NCBI GenBank assembly: GCA_944326535.1 | Contig: CALVEJ010000001.1 | Span: forward strand, 1-64,000 | Length of the DNA: 64,000 bases | Source of the DNA: Candidatus Gastranaerophilales bacterium | Lineage (GTDB): Bacteria; Cyanobacteriota; Vampirovibrionia; Gastranaerophilales; Gastranaerophilaceae | Direction: 5' to 3' | In this document: piece by piece, positions 25,984 to 35,186 of the stretch | How positions within the stretch are numbered: position 1 is the first letter of the stretch | How the letters are laid out: the number at the start of each line of letters is the position of its first letter | Program-made: the position numbers and the translations under genes | The notes under the pieces: generated by a model | What the model was told of the DNA's origin: nothing | The model's input: only the letters and a program-made list of their open reading frames with translations | The model's database searches: none

Positions 25984-26649
25984 TTATTTGAACAGCTTTG
26001 GAAAAACGATAATCAAGCCGTCGTCTTCTCTCCAGCGTATGTATCCGATTTTCGGTTTGTTATCCATATCAACAATGGTTACAAGCGCCCAGTTTCCGCT
26101 GATTTTGTTAAGCCGGATTGTTTTGATAAGGGTAAAACCTCCCAATTTTTGCGAACCCTCGTATGCGCCGCTGTATATTCCTCTTTGGCGATAGTCTATG
26201 TTTTTCATGTAATATAGTCCGTGTTTTTTTCCGTAATATGAATAAAACTCTCTAAGGCTCCAGAAATCATCCGGATTTTCCGGTTTTATCCATGCAGATT
26301 TGTTGTGAGTTTTATCATAGATTATCTTGTACCAAGCATCCTGTTCATCGATGACCATACAAAAAGCATAATTTTTTGAAGGAATAAGTGCCGCAAACAA
26401 CTCTGACGGCTCTATTGTCGATTGCTGTAACTTTACTTCTGTATTGCTCCAGTTCACTATGTCTACAACCTGAGAATCATTTCTCGGATACAAATAAAGC
26501 ACAAAGTATTTTGGCACCTGTAAAAAACCGATTGTTTCTTTGCTCAAAGCTCCGGTGTAATAGGGCATAACATCTGCAGAAACAGGAAGCATAAGGAATA
26601 ATACAAAAATTGCTGCAAATATAATTTTTCTGATTAAGCATCTTTTCAT
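25984..26649 (-). CDS. Secreted protein with SH3-like regions
   Basis: Exported protein of about 221 residues. The start at 26649 (MKRCLIRKIIF) gives a clean signal peptide ending near VSAD; the frame is open to 26760 but that extension overlaps the promoter of small-RNA candidate B. The mature sequence alternates beta strands with Trp/Tyr-rich patches (DAWYKIIYDK...SAWIKPE and NWALVTIVD...IGYIRWREDDG), which resembles bacterial SH3 domains that bind cell-wall material. Fold assignment is tentative. Confidence 0.65.
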   Translation of the reverse strand: MKRCLIRKIIFAAIFVLFLMLPVSADVMPYYTGALSKETIGFLQVPKYFVLYLYPRNDSQVVDIVNWSNTEVKLQQSTIEPSELFAALIPSKNYAFCMVIDEQDAWYKIIYDKTHNKSAWIKPENPDDFWSLREFYSYYGKKHGLYYMKNIDYRQRGIYSGAYEGSQKLGGFTLIKTIRLNKISGNWALVTIVDMDNKPKIGYIRWREDDGLIIVFPKLFK

Positions 26650-26755
26650 ACTACAAAAGTTATCATAAATCGGGCTATTTTTCAAAACGATGATAGCCTT
26701 TATTTGTGTGTTTTTAAAAATGATTAAGAAATGTAAAGCAATAGCGACCCAAAAA

Positions 26756-26787
26756 GGCAATTATTTAATAAGTAAATACTTTATATA
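26756..26787 (+). promoter_or_regulatory. Promoter region of small-RNA candidate B
   Basis: GGCAATT (26756-26762) and TTTATATA (26780-26787) are placed exactly as in copy A. No consensus -35 hexamer is seen. Confidence 0.45.
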
Positions 26788-26788
26788 T

Positions 26789-26940
26789 ATACGAGAGATA
26801 AATTAAGAGAGAAAAAGATTTTTTTAATACATACACACACTGACCTACCACACTAACCTACACACTTACTTACTTTACTTACACACGAGGAATCAAACAA
26901 GATTCGACGGGAAATTCATTAAGAATTTCCCTTTTTTTTT
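26789..26940 (+). ncRNA. Small-RNA candidate B (G-depleted, about 150 nt)
   Basis: Plus-strand element with the same 5' block as copy A (TACGAGAGATA at 26790-26800). A C/A/T-rich stretch follows with only one G in 69 bases (26818-26886), containing ACATACAC, CTACCACAC and TTACTTACTT. Then come GAGGAATC and GACGGGAAAT, the hairpin and nine T. There is no ORF. No plus-strand gene lies upstream that could use this terminator, so the element carries its own promoter and terminator. The neighbouring protein genes on both sides are on the minus strand. Confidence 0.6.
26909..26940 (+). terminator. Terminator of small-RNA candidate B
   Basis: Perfect 9-bp stem GGGAAATTC/GAATTTCCC with a 5-base loop (26909-26931) followed by nine T. 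Confidence 0.92.
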
Positions 26941-27066
26941 ATTTATATGTTAGAAAACATATTTTTCAATCGTTTGACAAATGTAATCTTTTGATTTGTG
27001 ATGGGGGATATGTTCATATATTTTCCTTTCTTTTTATTTTAACACTTTATGAGATGTTTTCAATGT

Positions 27067-27285
27067 TTACTGCCGCACTGTAGCCCACAATTCCCAGAGG
27101 TTTTTGTCTTTGTTGTATATTGCATTGTCAATAATGAGACGTGAACCTCTTTGTAATAACAGTTCTGCTTCAGATGCCCTTTCAACATTGTAACTTTCTA
27201 TCATAGAACCTTTTGTTCCCTTTGGTACGGTCAAATGCCAGAATATTTTACCGGCGTAACGTTCTCCTGCCTTTTGAGTTGAAAT
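27067..27285 (-). pseudogene. 3' remnant of an ADP-ribosyltransferase-domain gene
   Basis: An open frame of 72 codons with no start codon; an in-frame TAA lies immediately upstream (27286-27288). The translation has the end of an ART fold: GKIFWHLTVPKGTKG, then SEAELLLQRGS and a final strand RLIID before a Trp-rich tail. In this fold, the Glu-containing region before LL.RG lies by the catalytic Glu. What remains would be the last 70 or so residues of a larger toxin- or phage-type enzyme. It lies just downstream of dprA, between that gene and small-RNA candidate B. Family call is from motif memory. Confidence 0.6.
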
Positions 27286-27308
27286 TTAACTAAAGTTCGT
27301 TTTTAAAA

Positions 27309-28430
27309 CTATGAAAATTTAATTAGAGAAATATATCTGTCACCGTCAGTTTGTTTGATATATCCGTTCATTTCAAGGTTTAACAGTATAACTGTAATGT
27401 CGGAAAAGCCCATATTCAGACTGCTGCACAGTTCATCTGTTGTGCTGCTTTGTCTTGCTATATATTCAAACACTTTTCTTTCATCTTCATTCAAATCGAT
27501 TTGGAATGAAGATGCTGCTGTTTGGTTTGGAGCTGCTTTTACTTGCATTTCCCAGCCGAGTGCATCAAGAATATCCTGTGCTCTTGTGATTACTGCGGCA
27601 CCGTTTTTTATAAGTTTGTATACACCTTCAGTGTTTGGATTGGTGAGCATACCCGGCATACACATAAGATCTCTGTTTTGTTCCAGACAGAAATTTGCAC
27701 TTATTAAAGCACCGCTTTTTAGGGCTGCTTCTGCTACAAGTGTCCCTTTAGAAAGACCTGTTACTATCCTGTTTCGATGAGGAAATCGCCATGTCATAGG
27801 CTGAAAACTCGGCCAGTATTCACTAAATATCACACCGCCTTCGTTTTCTATGGTTTTGTACAACTCTTTGTTTTGGGATGGATAGACAAAATCAAATCCG
27901 CTTGCGATTACCCCGATTGTGCTCAATCCGTATTTTAAAGCTGCTTTGTGCGCACAAGTATCAATTCCTCTTGCCAGACCTGAAACTATGCACAGGTCAG
28001 TTCCCTTAAACTCGGAAATGATTTTTGTAAGTACTGTTTTTGCATTTTCACTTGCATTTCTGGAACCTACAATAGCTACTGTCCTGTCAAAGTTACATCT
28101 GGACAGGTCCCCTTTGTAAAATAGTGTCACAGGGCAGTTTGGAATTTGTTTTAAGAGGGAGGGAAAGTTTTTGTCCGTGAATGTTAAAAATTTTAGATTT
28201 TTTTCTTGAATATAATTAAGACACTCATCAGGGTCTGTTTTATCTCTTTCTGAGAGAAAGTCATTTATTTGTCTTTTTGTCAGATTTTCAATCTTTATAA
28301 GATCATTTGGACCTGCACACCAGGCTGATTTTATTGACCCGAAATGATCAAATACGGTTTTTATAAATCCGCTTCCGATTTTTTCAATAGAAGCAAATGC
28401 AAGCCAGTATTTTGAGACATCTTCTTCCAT
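27309..28430 (-). CDS. dprA: DNA processing protein DprA
   Basis: Loads RecA on incoming single-stranded DNA during natural transformation. It has 373 residues. The Rossmann-like core shows AIVGSRNAS, SGLARGIDTCAHKAAL and the RFPHRNRIVTGLSKG segment; the C-terminal winged helix (about 310-370) is present. Other competence genes are not in the window. It starts 18 bases after the glycosyltransferase stop codon on the same strand. Confidence 0.95.
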   Translation of the reverse strand: MEEDVSKYWLAFASIEKIGSGFIKTVFDHFGSIKSAWCAGPNDLIKIENLTKRQINDFLSERDKTDPDECLNYIQEKNLKFLTFTDKNFPSLLKQIPNCPVTLFYKGDLSRCNFDRTVAIVGSRNASENAKTVLTKIISEFKGTDLCIVSGLARGIDTCAHKAALKYGLSTIGVIASGFDFVYPSQNKELYKTIENEGGVIFSEYWPSFQPMTWRFPHRNRIVTGLSKGTLVAEAALKSGALISANFCLEQNRDLMCMPGMLTNPNTEGVYKLIKNGAAVITRAQDILDALGWEMQVKAAPNQTAASSFQIDLNEDERKVFEYIARQSSTTDELCSSLNMGFSDITVILLNLEMNGYIKQTDGDRYISLIKFS

Positions 28431-28448
28431 CTGTTGCCTTATTTTTCT

Positions 28449-30014
28449 TTATTGATTTTCTCTAAAATTATTTATATCTATAATTTTGTTTACTTCCTGG
28501 GGAACATAATATGGGCATGAGTTCCAAAGAATGGTATCCAGCGGCATTTCAGACTGGTTTTGTAGTACAAGTCTGTTGCAGTAACCTTTGACCATATTTG
28601 TTGAACCGTCCATTTTTAAATTAAAATAGCCGCAAGACTGGCATATCTTTATTCTGAAACCGTGTTCATTCAGCTTGTCAGAAACTTCTTTTAGCGCATC
28701 AACCATACGAATTTGAGAAGAAGAAGAGTATTTCTTCTTTTTAAATCTGAATACAGCTCTTACAAGTCCGCTTTCTGAAATTAAATCGAGTTTGCATGCA
28801 AGATTGTTTCTTCCGTCGGTTACACAAACATCAACCGTAGAGAGTTCTCTGTCTTCGTCTGACTTTTTGTTTGTAACCGCATTAATTATTGTTCCTATAA
28901 CGGGGACATGGAAAAATATCTTGAGCAAAGAGTATAACGGATATAATAGGAGGTAGCCGATGTTTCCTCTTCCTATTTTTGACGTATATAATGAAGCCCC
29001 GAAAGCCAGAGCCAGAATTATACCCATTGAAAATACAAATGTGTAGTCAAAGAAGAAGTAATAATTGTATGTAAAAGCAAAAATGCTCCAGTAAATCAGC
29101 ATTAAAAACCAGAAGTTTGGCGCAAGAATGCTCAGCAGGTATTCTCCGAATTTGAAATTGGATTTGAATATTAATCCGAGACAGTGCCAAACAAGAGAGA
29201 GTTTAAATGAAACGGACGGCTTTCTGTCATTGAAATTGTCTATTGATGTATATGTTTTAATAAGCGGGCAGAATTTTGGTATAAAACCGTTTCTGACAAG
29301 CAATGTTGTATACTTTAATTCACTGTTTATATCTTTAAAATCAACGCATTTGATTTTGTCCAGAACCTCTTTTCTGATGACAAAGATATCCGAATCAACT
29401 ACTGTGGCAAGACCCATAAGCGATCTTCCGCAGTTGAAAATTCTGTCTATGTATGAATGATAGGTTGTTTTTATTCCGTTAAGCAGAGTTTTTGTTCTTG
29501 AAATGTAGTCTGTTGAACCGACAAGAACATTTTCACCGTAAAGGTTTGCATTTATTGATGCAAGAAAGTTTTCATCTATATATCTGTCAGCATTCAAAAA
29601 TACAAAACCATCTACATTTTGATACGAAAGGAGTCCTTCTAAAAGCCAGGAAATTGCCTCATCTTTTCCTACGGGGGCATTTTCACCGACTCTCCATATT
29701 TTTGCTCCGCCTATAAACTCAAGAACATTAGAAGAATTATCTGTACAATGATCAAGTATAATGTGAGTTTGAAAATTGTCTTTTGGATAATTTTGTTTAT
29801 TCAATGCCTCAAGGAGCGGAACAATCGTTGATTCATTGTTTCTTGCATATATGATTAAAATCATATTGTTTGGCGCAGCTGCAGCATTATATTTTTGTCT
29901 TTGCAAAAATCTTTTGGCTTTTGAGCTTTTGTATACGCAAACTGTGTAATAAAGTATGTAGATAATTACATATACAAAAAGTATTACCAGCAAATTCAGT
30001 AAAAAATTAACCAT
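28449..30014 (-). CDS. Membrane glycosyltransferase (GT2) with C-terminal Cys module
   Basis: 521-residue inner-membrane protein. An N-terminal membrane helix is followed by a family-2 glycosyltransferase domain (about 45-280) with DHCTDNSS and the NADRYID acceptor of the DXD type, then three or four membrane helices (about 295-385). A separate C-terminal domain (about 390-521) carries CQSCGYFNL and later single Cys residues that could bind zinc. GT2 membrane enzymes usually lack such a tail. Substrate unknown; it may make an envelope polysaccharide. It is upstream of dprA in one operon. Confidence 0.82.
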   Translation of the reverse strand: MVNFLLNLLVILFVYVIIYILYYTVCVYKSSKAKRFLQRQKYNAAAAPNNMILIIYARNNESTIVPLLEALNKQNYPKDNFQTHIILDHCTDNSSNVLEFIGGAKIWRVGENAPVGKDEAISWLLEGLLSYQNVDGFVFLNADRYIDENFLASINANLYGENVLVGSTDYISRTKTLLNGIKTTYHSYIDRIFNCGRSLMGLATVVDSDIFVIRKEVLDKIKCVDFKDINSELKYTTLLVRNGFIPKFCPLIKTYTSIDNFNDRKPSVSFKLSLVWHCLGLIFKSNFKFGEYLLSILAPNFWFLMLIYWSIFAFTYNYYFFFDYTFVFSMGIILALAFGASLYTSKIGRGNIGYLLLYPLYSLLKIFFHVPVIGTIINAVTNKKSDEDRELSTVDVCVTDGRNNLACKLDLISESGLVRAVFRFKKKKYSSSSQIRMVDALKEVSDKLNEHGFRIKICQSCGYFNLKMDGSTNMVKGYCNRLVLQNQSEMPLDTILWNSCPYYVPQEVNKIIDINNFRENQ

Positions 30015-30267
30015 TTCTTTCCTCGTAGAGCCGTTTTTTATTTATTCTTTTTTCTATATACGGTTGTGGGGTGTGGCTCATCTATTTTTATATCTATGAT
30101 TTTATAAAAAAAATATTCAAAAATCCAGCAAATAAGAAAAACTCGTACATAAGGACTAATTTATAAAACTTAATAAATAATATAAAATTATTAAACTATA
30201 CAAAAAATATACCGATAATAAGAATGTAAATGCATTGCTAAAAGAGTTTATTTTTGAGGGTTGTATG

Positions 30268-31353
30268 ATGGAAACAAAAAAAACACAACAGCAAAATCTG
30301 CCGGAACATTACTGTTCGATTATGCAGAAAGAAATTTTTGAACAACCGGGTGTTGTCAAAAATCTTTTGGAAAAATATACAGATGGGCTTGATGACATAA
30401 ACATAGAGCTTCCTGAGAAAATAGACAATATAGTGATAGTTGCCAGCGGCTCTTCATACAATTGCGCCGCTATAGCTGCACCTTTGTTTATTGAATATGC
30501 TGATATTCCTTGTGAGTATGAATATTCAAGTGAATTTATCCTTCAGAAAAAACATTTTATCACTCCTGATTCTTTGTATATTTTTGTTTCTCAGTCAGGA
30601 GAAACGTCTGATACGCTGAATGCCCTTAAAGCAATAAAAAAAGAGGGTGTGAAAACAATGTGTATTACAAACGCAAAAGACTCTACCATGTGGAATCTTT
30701 GTGATTACAGAATTTTGTCTGATGCCGGAGAAGAAAAAAGCATCGCATCCACAAAGGCGCTGACAGCACAGATATTGTGCTCTATTCTTGTGTTGCTTAA
30801 AATCAAATCAAAAAAAGGCGAGGATATCTCAGGAAATTTGAATACTATGAGACGTCTGCCTGCGTACCTTGAAAGAATAAAAAATGATGCACAAAAAATC
30901 AAAACCGCAGCACAAGAAATTTCAAACTATCAGAACATATCTATTCTCGGTAATAAAAATTATTATCCCGTAGCAAAAGAAGGTGCGCTGAAAATTAAAG
31001 AGACTTGTTATCTAAACGTTATGGCATATCCGTTTGGAGAGTTTATGCACGGGCATGTCGCCGTCTTAAATCAAAAATCGGTAATAATTACAATAATTGA
31101 TGAAGAAAATGCCGAGTTTGCCGTTAGAAATCTTCAAAAGATAAGAAATGATTATTCTCCAAAAATCATTTGTATTACCAGTGTTCAGGATGTTCAAGTC
31201 GGTGATTTGAATATTTACATAAAAACAAAAAGAAAACTAAAAGCTATTTTTGGTTCGCTTCTTACATTACAGCTTATTGCATGTGAACTCGCTTCTATAT
31301 TGAAAAAAAATCCTGACCAGCCAAAGGGTCTGAAAAAAGTTGTAAAAGACTGA
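30268..31353 (+). CDS. SIS-domain sugar isomerase, GlmS isomerase-half homologue
   Basis: 361-residue protein with two SIS domains equivalent to the isomerase half of glucosamine-6-phosphate synthase, but without the glutaminase half. SQSGETSDT binds phosphosugar; KEGALKIKET and MAYPFGEFMHGHVAV match the catalytic segment, and the C-terminal DQPKGLKKVVKD matches the GlmS end. Likely a deaminase/isomerase or deglycase of amino-sugar phosphates. The ATG at 30268 is preferred (TGAGGG 7 bases upstream) to 30265 or 30235. A terminator follows directly. Confidence 0.85.
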   Translation: METKKTQQQNLPEHYCSIMQKEIFEQPGVVKNLLEKYTDGLDDINIELPEKIDNIVIVASGSSYNCAAIAAPLFIEYADIPCEYEYSSEFILQKKHFITPDSLYIFVSQSGETSDTLNALKAIKKEGVKTMCITNAKDSTMWNLCDYRILSDAGEEKSIASTKALTAQILCSILVLLKIKSKKGEDISGNLNTMRRLPAYLERIKNDAQKIKTAAQEISNYQNISILGNKNYYPVAKEGALKIKETCYLNVMAYPFGEFMHGHVAVLNQKSVIITIIDEENAEFAVRNLQKIRNDYSPKIICITSVQDVQVGDLNIYIKTKRKLKAIFGSLLTLQLIACELASILKKNPDQPKGLKKVVKD

Positions 31354-31362
31354 TAGAATAGA

Positions 31363-31391
31363 AAAGACCGGATTGTTTGCCGGTCTTTTTT
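31363..31391 (+). terminator. Terminator after the SIS gene
   Basis: 9-bp perfect stem AAAGACCGG/CCGGTCTTT (31363-31371 with 31380-31388) running into a T-run. The following 250 bases to 31637 hold no gene that I can support. Confidence 0.9.
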
Positions 31392-31637
31392 GATTTGGTA
31401 ACCCAAATCTCCTCCCAATACATTTTTCTTTTTTTATGCAACTCATGTTTGAGTTGTTATTAAATATTAAATCACTGAACATGCTATTTGTGAAGGGATT
31501 TTTCAAGATTTAAAAGTAACATTTTTTTTACAATCATGGATATGCACACTACGACATGTTTTGCATGTTTTGACACTTAATTAATATTTGTTTACAAAAC
31601 AGCGTTATGTTTGCATTTTGACGTAAAATCCGAAATG

Positions 31638-33971
31638 CTATTTCTTGATTTTAAATATTTTAAATTCTGAAGGATTAAGCTCTCCGAAGTGCATGCTGGT
31701 TTCCGGTTTTTCAAAAATTACTTCCTCGAATTTTCCTTCTCCTGTATCTCCGTCTTTGTAAACATACTCGGATACAATTGAATAGTCGCATGGCATTTGT
31801 ACTGTTTTGTCAAACACTTTTGACCCTTCCTTTATGTAAGTATTTGAGAAACCGTCTCCCTGTGTTTCCGTCACTTTTTCTGTCGGCGCCTGATAGTTCG
31901 CAACAATTAACAAAGATTCTTTTAGAGGGTCTTTTGATATCATCCAGCTTACAAAACCATCATCGTCAAAGGCAATGATTTGTGCTTCTCCTTCTCTTGT
32001 AAGTCTGTTTTCAAGGGCAAATTTGTTTATCGCATTGAACTTGTTAAAGAATTTGTAATTCTTTTCTCTCGGCATAGAGACTTCCGCCCCGATTACACCT
32101 TCTATGCCAGTTTTTGTAAATGATTCATCTCCGTCAATAAACATAACGGGTCTTTGGGCATTTTTTCCACCGGGCAAAAACTTGTATTTGAACCATTTAA
32201 ACAGTGCTCCGTCTTCACCGAGCTGTCCCGGATACTGGTCAATGTCTCTGAATTCACCGTCTTGATTGTTGTATATTTTCAAGATAGACAGAGGAGTTTT
32301 TGCTTTGCTGTCATTGTTGTATTGTTCAAGCTCTTGATTGTTGTTCACAATTTCCTGAGGTGTTTTGCAGAATTGAGAAATAATGTCATCACCCCACAGT
32401 ACATCAAAAGCCATGTCCTGATGATATTCTTTGAAAAATCTGTCCCACAGCATATATTCTGCCAGTGTTGCAAAATGAGGTACAGTTTCTTTTAGCTCTC
32501 TGTTTGCTCTGCCCAGAACGGTTCTCGGCGCTCTGTAACTTATCGGAACACCGTCTTTTTCTGAAACCGCATCAACAACGTGATCTATATGATCAACTCT
32601 GAAACCGTCAAAGTTGTAGTCTTTTTGGAGTTTTTTAAGGTACTCAACATATCTGTCTATAACATTGTTGTTGTATTCACCTGTTTCAAGGTAAACAAAA
32701 TAAAAAGGTGTCTGACAGTCAAGGTTTGCAAAGTGGGAAACATCTTCTCCCTTGTAATCAAAATGTTTGAATACGGGGTAATCTCCTGTTTCTGACATTC
32801 TGTCAAAGACAGGTACGCCTGCCGAGCACCATGCACCGCCCGGAGCCGGCCACAGACACTGGTTTATCAGTTCTTTTATAGTCTCGCCCTGCTTTTTTAT
32901 GTCATCTTCTGTTGTGTCTTTTTGATCCTTAAGTTCATTGATCAGAGAAATTGTTTCTTTTGCTTTTTCATGCAGTGCTGTTTGGGCGGATTTTTTCAAC
33001 ATGTTTTCTGAAAGACTTTTTTTCTTGGGCGCTATTATTTCTTCAAATCTGTCATATATTGCCTGATAGTGCTCTGATAACGTATTTGAGCCGCTTCTCA
33101 ATGTCTTCTTGTAAATATCTGCAACTATTCCGATATCTTCGACATCAAAGTCTCCATCTACTTTCAATTGTTCAATTGCCGTATCAACTTCTTTTTCAAT
33201 GTCGGAGATTAGTGCATTTATGTCATACCATCTTGCAATTTCAGGGTTTGCAAGAACCATTTTTGAAAATCTGCCGGTCTGCGGTAAAACATCATAAATT
33301 ACACAATGACCTGCGAGCTGTGCAAGTTTTACAAAAAATCTAACCTGATCTTTTGTATTGAGATGCAGTTTTTGGGTTATTTCTTTGTCTTCAAGGTTGG
33401 GACTTACTTCGCTGCTTACCGGAAGATATGCACAGCCGAATTCTCTCGGGTGAAAAGGGATAAGGTATATTGTTGTGCCTAGGATTTTGGCTTTTTCATT
33501 ACCTGAAGGTAAAATCAAAACCTGTCTGAGCCAGTCAATAAGTTTACCCGGTTCTTGTGTTTTGTTTCCGTCTTTTAGTCCGGCAAGATTTATGAGTTTT
33601 ATATTATGCTGTTCTCTTGCCAACCATTCGCCATTTGTGTAACCTGCTCTTTGTGCGGGAGAAATCAGGTTGTTTTCAAATTTGAATTCTCCGTCTTCAT
33701 TCATTACCCCGCTTTTTTTCCATTTGATTTCAAGTCCGAATAAAATTTCTGCCGGAGTCAACTCTTCGAGTGCCTTAATATACGGATACGGCAAATATCC
33801 GTTTTCCTCGATTAGTTTTTGTAAAAAAGACATTCTCTCTTCATCTATTGAAGAGTAGTCATATAGTTCTTTGAGCTTTTTGTAAAGGTTATTTATTTCG
33901 CAATCTATATTTTGCTCTTTTTTTGAAAATTTTTCTTGTATTTTTTGCAAAAACGAACATTTTGAAAACAT
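31638..33971 (-). CDS. Alpha-amylase superfamily (GH13-like) enzyme
   Basis: Large cytoplasmic protein of about 777 residues. The four GH13 regions can be traced: GHCVIYDVLPQTGRFS (region I), DGFRVDHIDHVVD (region II, nucleophile Asp), ATLAEYMLWD (region III, acid Glu), and a weaker region IV near FIDGDES. Long helical insertions precede region II. It probably acts on alpha-glucan or sucrose/glycosyl phosphate, but the subfamily is unknown. The ATG at 33971 is chosen because GGAG lies 6 bases upstream; 33983 and 34028 are in frame but lack such a site. Confidence 0.75.
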   Translation of the reverse strand: MFSKCSFLQKIQEKFSKKEQNIDCEINNLYKKLKELYDYSSIDEERMSFLQKLIEENGYLPYPYIKALEELTPAEILFGLEIKWKKSGVMNEDGEFKFENNLISPAQRAGYTNGEWLAREQHNIKLINLAGLKDGNKTQEPGKLIDWLRQVLILPSGNEKAKILGTTIYLIPFHPREFGCAYLPVSSEVSPNLEDKEITQKLHLNTKDQVRFFVKLAQLAGHCVIYDVLPQTGRFSKMVLANPEIARWYDINALISDIEKEVDTAIEQLKVDGDFDVEDIGIVADIYKKTLRSGSNTLSEHYQAIYDRFEEIIAPKKKSLSENMLKKSAQTALHEKAKETISLINELKDQKDTTEDDIKKQGETIKELINQCLWPAPGGAWCSAGVPVFDRMSETGDYPVFKHFDYKGEDVSHFANLDCQTPFYFVYLETGEYNNNVIDRYVEYLKKLQKDYNFDGFRVDHIDHVVDAVSEKDGVPISYRAPRTVLGRANRELKETVPHFATLAEYMLWDRFFKEYHQDMAFDVLWGDDIISQFCKTPQEIVNNNQELEQYNNDSKAKTPLSILKIYNNQDGEFRDIDQYPGQLGEDGALFKWFKYKFLPGGKNAQRPVMFIDGDESFTKTGIEGVIGAEVSMPREKNYKFFNKFNAINKFALENRLTREGEAQIIAFDDDGFVSWMISKDPLKESLLIVANYQAPTEKVTETQGDGFSNTYIKEGSKVFDKTVQMPCDYSIVSEYVYKDGDTGEGKFEEVIFEKPETSMHFGELNPSEFKIFKIKK

Positions 33972-34101
33972 CTGAAACTCCATAATATTAATCAATAAAC
34001 TCTGTTGACATATTAACATAAATAACATCTGATTAAAAACAAACAGACAGGTAATATTCTGAATAAATACAAAATTTTTTGTTTATATTATAATTAATAT
34101 T

Positions 34102-34758
34102 ATGTTCAGTATAGATAAGAAATACTCAACACCTCTTTTGGCCTTTCTGGTCAAACATTTTTATACATTTGAGAGCTGGTTTTACGATTGCAAAAATATA
34201 AATTTTCCAAAGGACAAGCCGGTAATTTTTGCACTGTGGCATGCTCATCAATGTGCATTGTATGCAAATGAAGACAGAGGTCATCTCAATGTAATGATAT
34301 CTAAGTCAAATGACGGTGATATAATTGCTGCTGCTACACAACAAGTCGGTATCAAGGTTATCAGAGGCTCTCATAAGAGATCCGGAGCAGCCGCATCGCT
34401 TGCTATGATTGAAAAACTGGAACAGGGTGAAAATGCTGCAATTACTATAGACGGTCCCAGAGGACCAAAAGGTGTGGTGAAAGACGGCATAATAAATATT
34501 GCTAAACTTTCTCAAGTTCCGATTGTACCAATGACCTGGTATTCTCCCTCAAAATGGTGGTTAAAATTTAACACCTGGGATGAATTTCGTTTTCCGTTAC
34601 TTGGTGTAAAAACAATTGCTATATATGGCGAGCCGATATATGTACCGTCTGATTGCTCAAAAGAGGAAACAGAACTTTACAGACAAAAACTGGAAACAGC
34701 TCTCAATGATTTGTACAAACAGGCGCAGGAAAATTTTAAAGAATTGAGAGAAGGGTAA
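34102..34758 (+). CDS. DUF374 lysophospholipid acyltransferase-family protein
   Basis: 218-residue member of the DUF374 branch of the LPLAT acyltransferase superfamily, often found near lipid A or KDO genes. The catalytic-type motif is LWHAHQ (instead of HX4D), followed by a Ser/Lys-rich ISKSNDGDII block and the conserved TIDGPRGPKGVVKDG. It probably transfers an acyl chain to a lipid in the inner membrane and is consistent with a Gram-negative envelope. Single-gene unit. Confidence 0.88.
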   Translation: MFSIDKKYSTPLLAFLVKHFYTFESWFYDCKNINFPKDKPVIFALWHAHQCALYANEDRGHLNVMISKSNDGDIIAAATQQVGIKVIRGSHKRSGAAASLAMIEKLEQGENAAITIDGPRGPKGVVKDGIINIAKLSQVPIVPMTWYSPSKWWLKFNTWDEFRFPLLGVKTIAIYGEPIYVPSDCSKEETELYRQKLETALNDLYKQAQENFKELREG

Positions 34759-34770
34759 TAAAAGTCATTA

Positions 34771-34792
34771 AAAAAGAGGGGTAATGCCCCTC
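34771..34792 (-). terminator. Terminator of the 52-residue ORF
   Basis: Read on the minus strand, stem GAGGGG/CCCCTC (34792-34787 with 34781-34776) is followed by TTTTTT. On the plus strand the T-run is farther away, so it also weakly serves the DUF374 gene. Confidence 0.75.
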
Positions 34793-34816
34793 AAATTTAT
34801 TTTTTATACCTTGATG

Positions 34817-34975
34817 TTATACAAGCCCCAGCATTTTTTTGTACCAGCTGAAAGTTTCAAGTTCCAGACCGTTGAATGTTGTTTTTAAGCATTGTTTTTT
34901 CAAGTAGGAATCAAATTCATCGTTAAATTTTGATTTAACTTCTTTTACTTCCTGTGATGCAGTTTTAGTAGACAT
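34817..34975 (-). CDS. Small hypothetical protein (52 aa)
   Basis: Short gene supported by AAGGAGG 4 bases before the ATG and by a terminator just after the stop. The product is a charged, helical peptide (MSTKTASQEVKEV... ending YKKMLGLV) with one Cys and no signal peptide or membrane helix. Its upstream DNA has a TATAAT (minus, 35044-35039) and an inverted repeat CACAC-9-GTGTG (35046-35064) in the position of an operator. Function unknown. Confidence 0.7.
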   Translation of the reverse strand: MSTKTASQEVKEVKSKFNDEFDSYLKKQCLKTTFNGLELETFSWYKKMLGLV

Positions 34976-35038
34976 AGCGCCTCCTTTTTAAAAGAATTGT
35001 GAGAAATATATGAAATCAACTTTCGCCTTATTGAGATA

Positions 35039-35095
35039 ATTATATCACACTTTTGACATGTGTGCTACAAGATTTACTATAAATGTAAAACATGT
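35039..35095 (-). promoter_or_regulatory. Promoter/operator region of the 52-residue ORF
   Basis: TATAAT (35044-35039), inverted repeat CACAC/GTGTG (35046-35050 and 35060-35064) and the motif ATGTAAAACATGT (35083-35095), which recurs in altered form at 645-658 and 31554-31566. No good -35 hexamer is seen. The rest of 34976-35186 holds no gene. Confidence 0.45.
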
Positions 35096-35186
35096 AAAGG
35101 TAAACTTTTGCTAAAAATCAAGTATTTTTCAAAAAGGTTCTTTACAGTTCGTTACAGATTGTCAAAAAATAATGTATGATGCAGTT

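Noticed and set aside
31267..31637. Minus-strand frames at 31267-31506 and in the following gap
   Set aside because: They cover the SIS-gene 3' end and its terminator and have no family features; the rest of the gap holds no supported gene.
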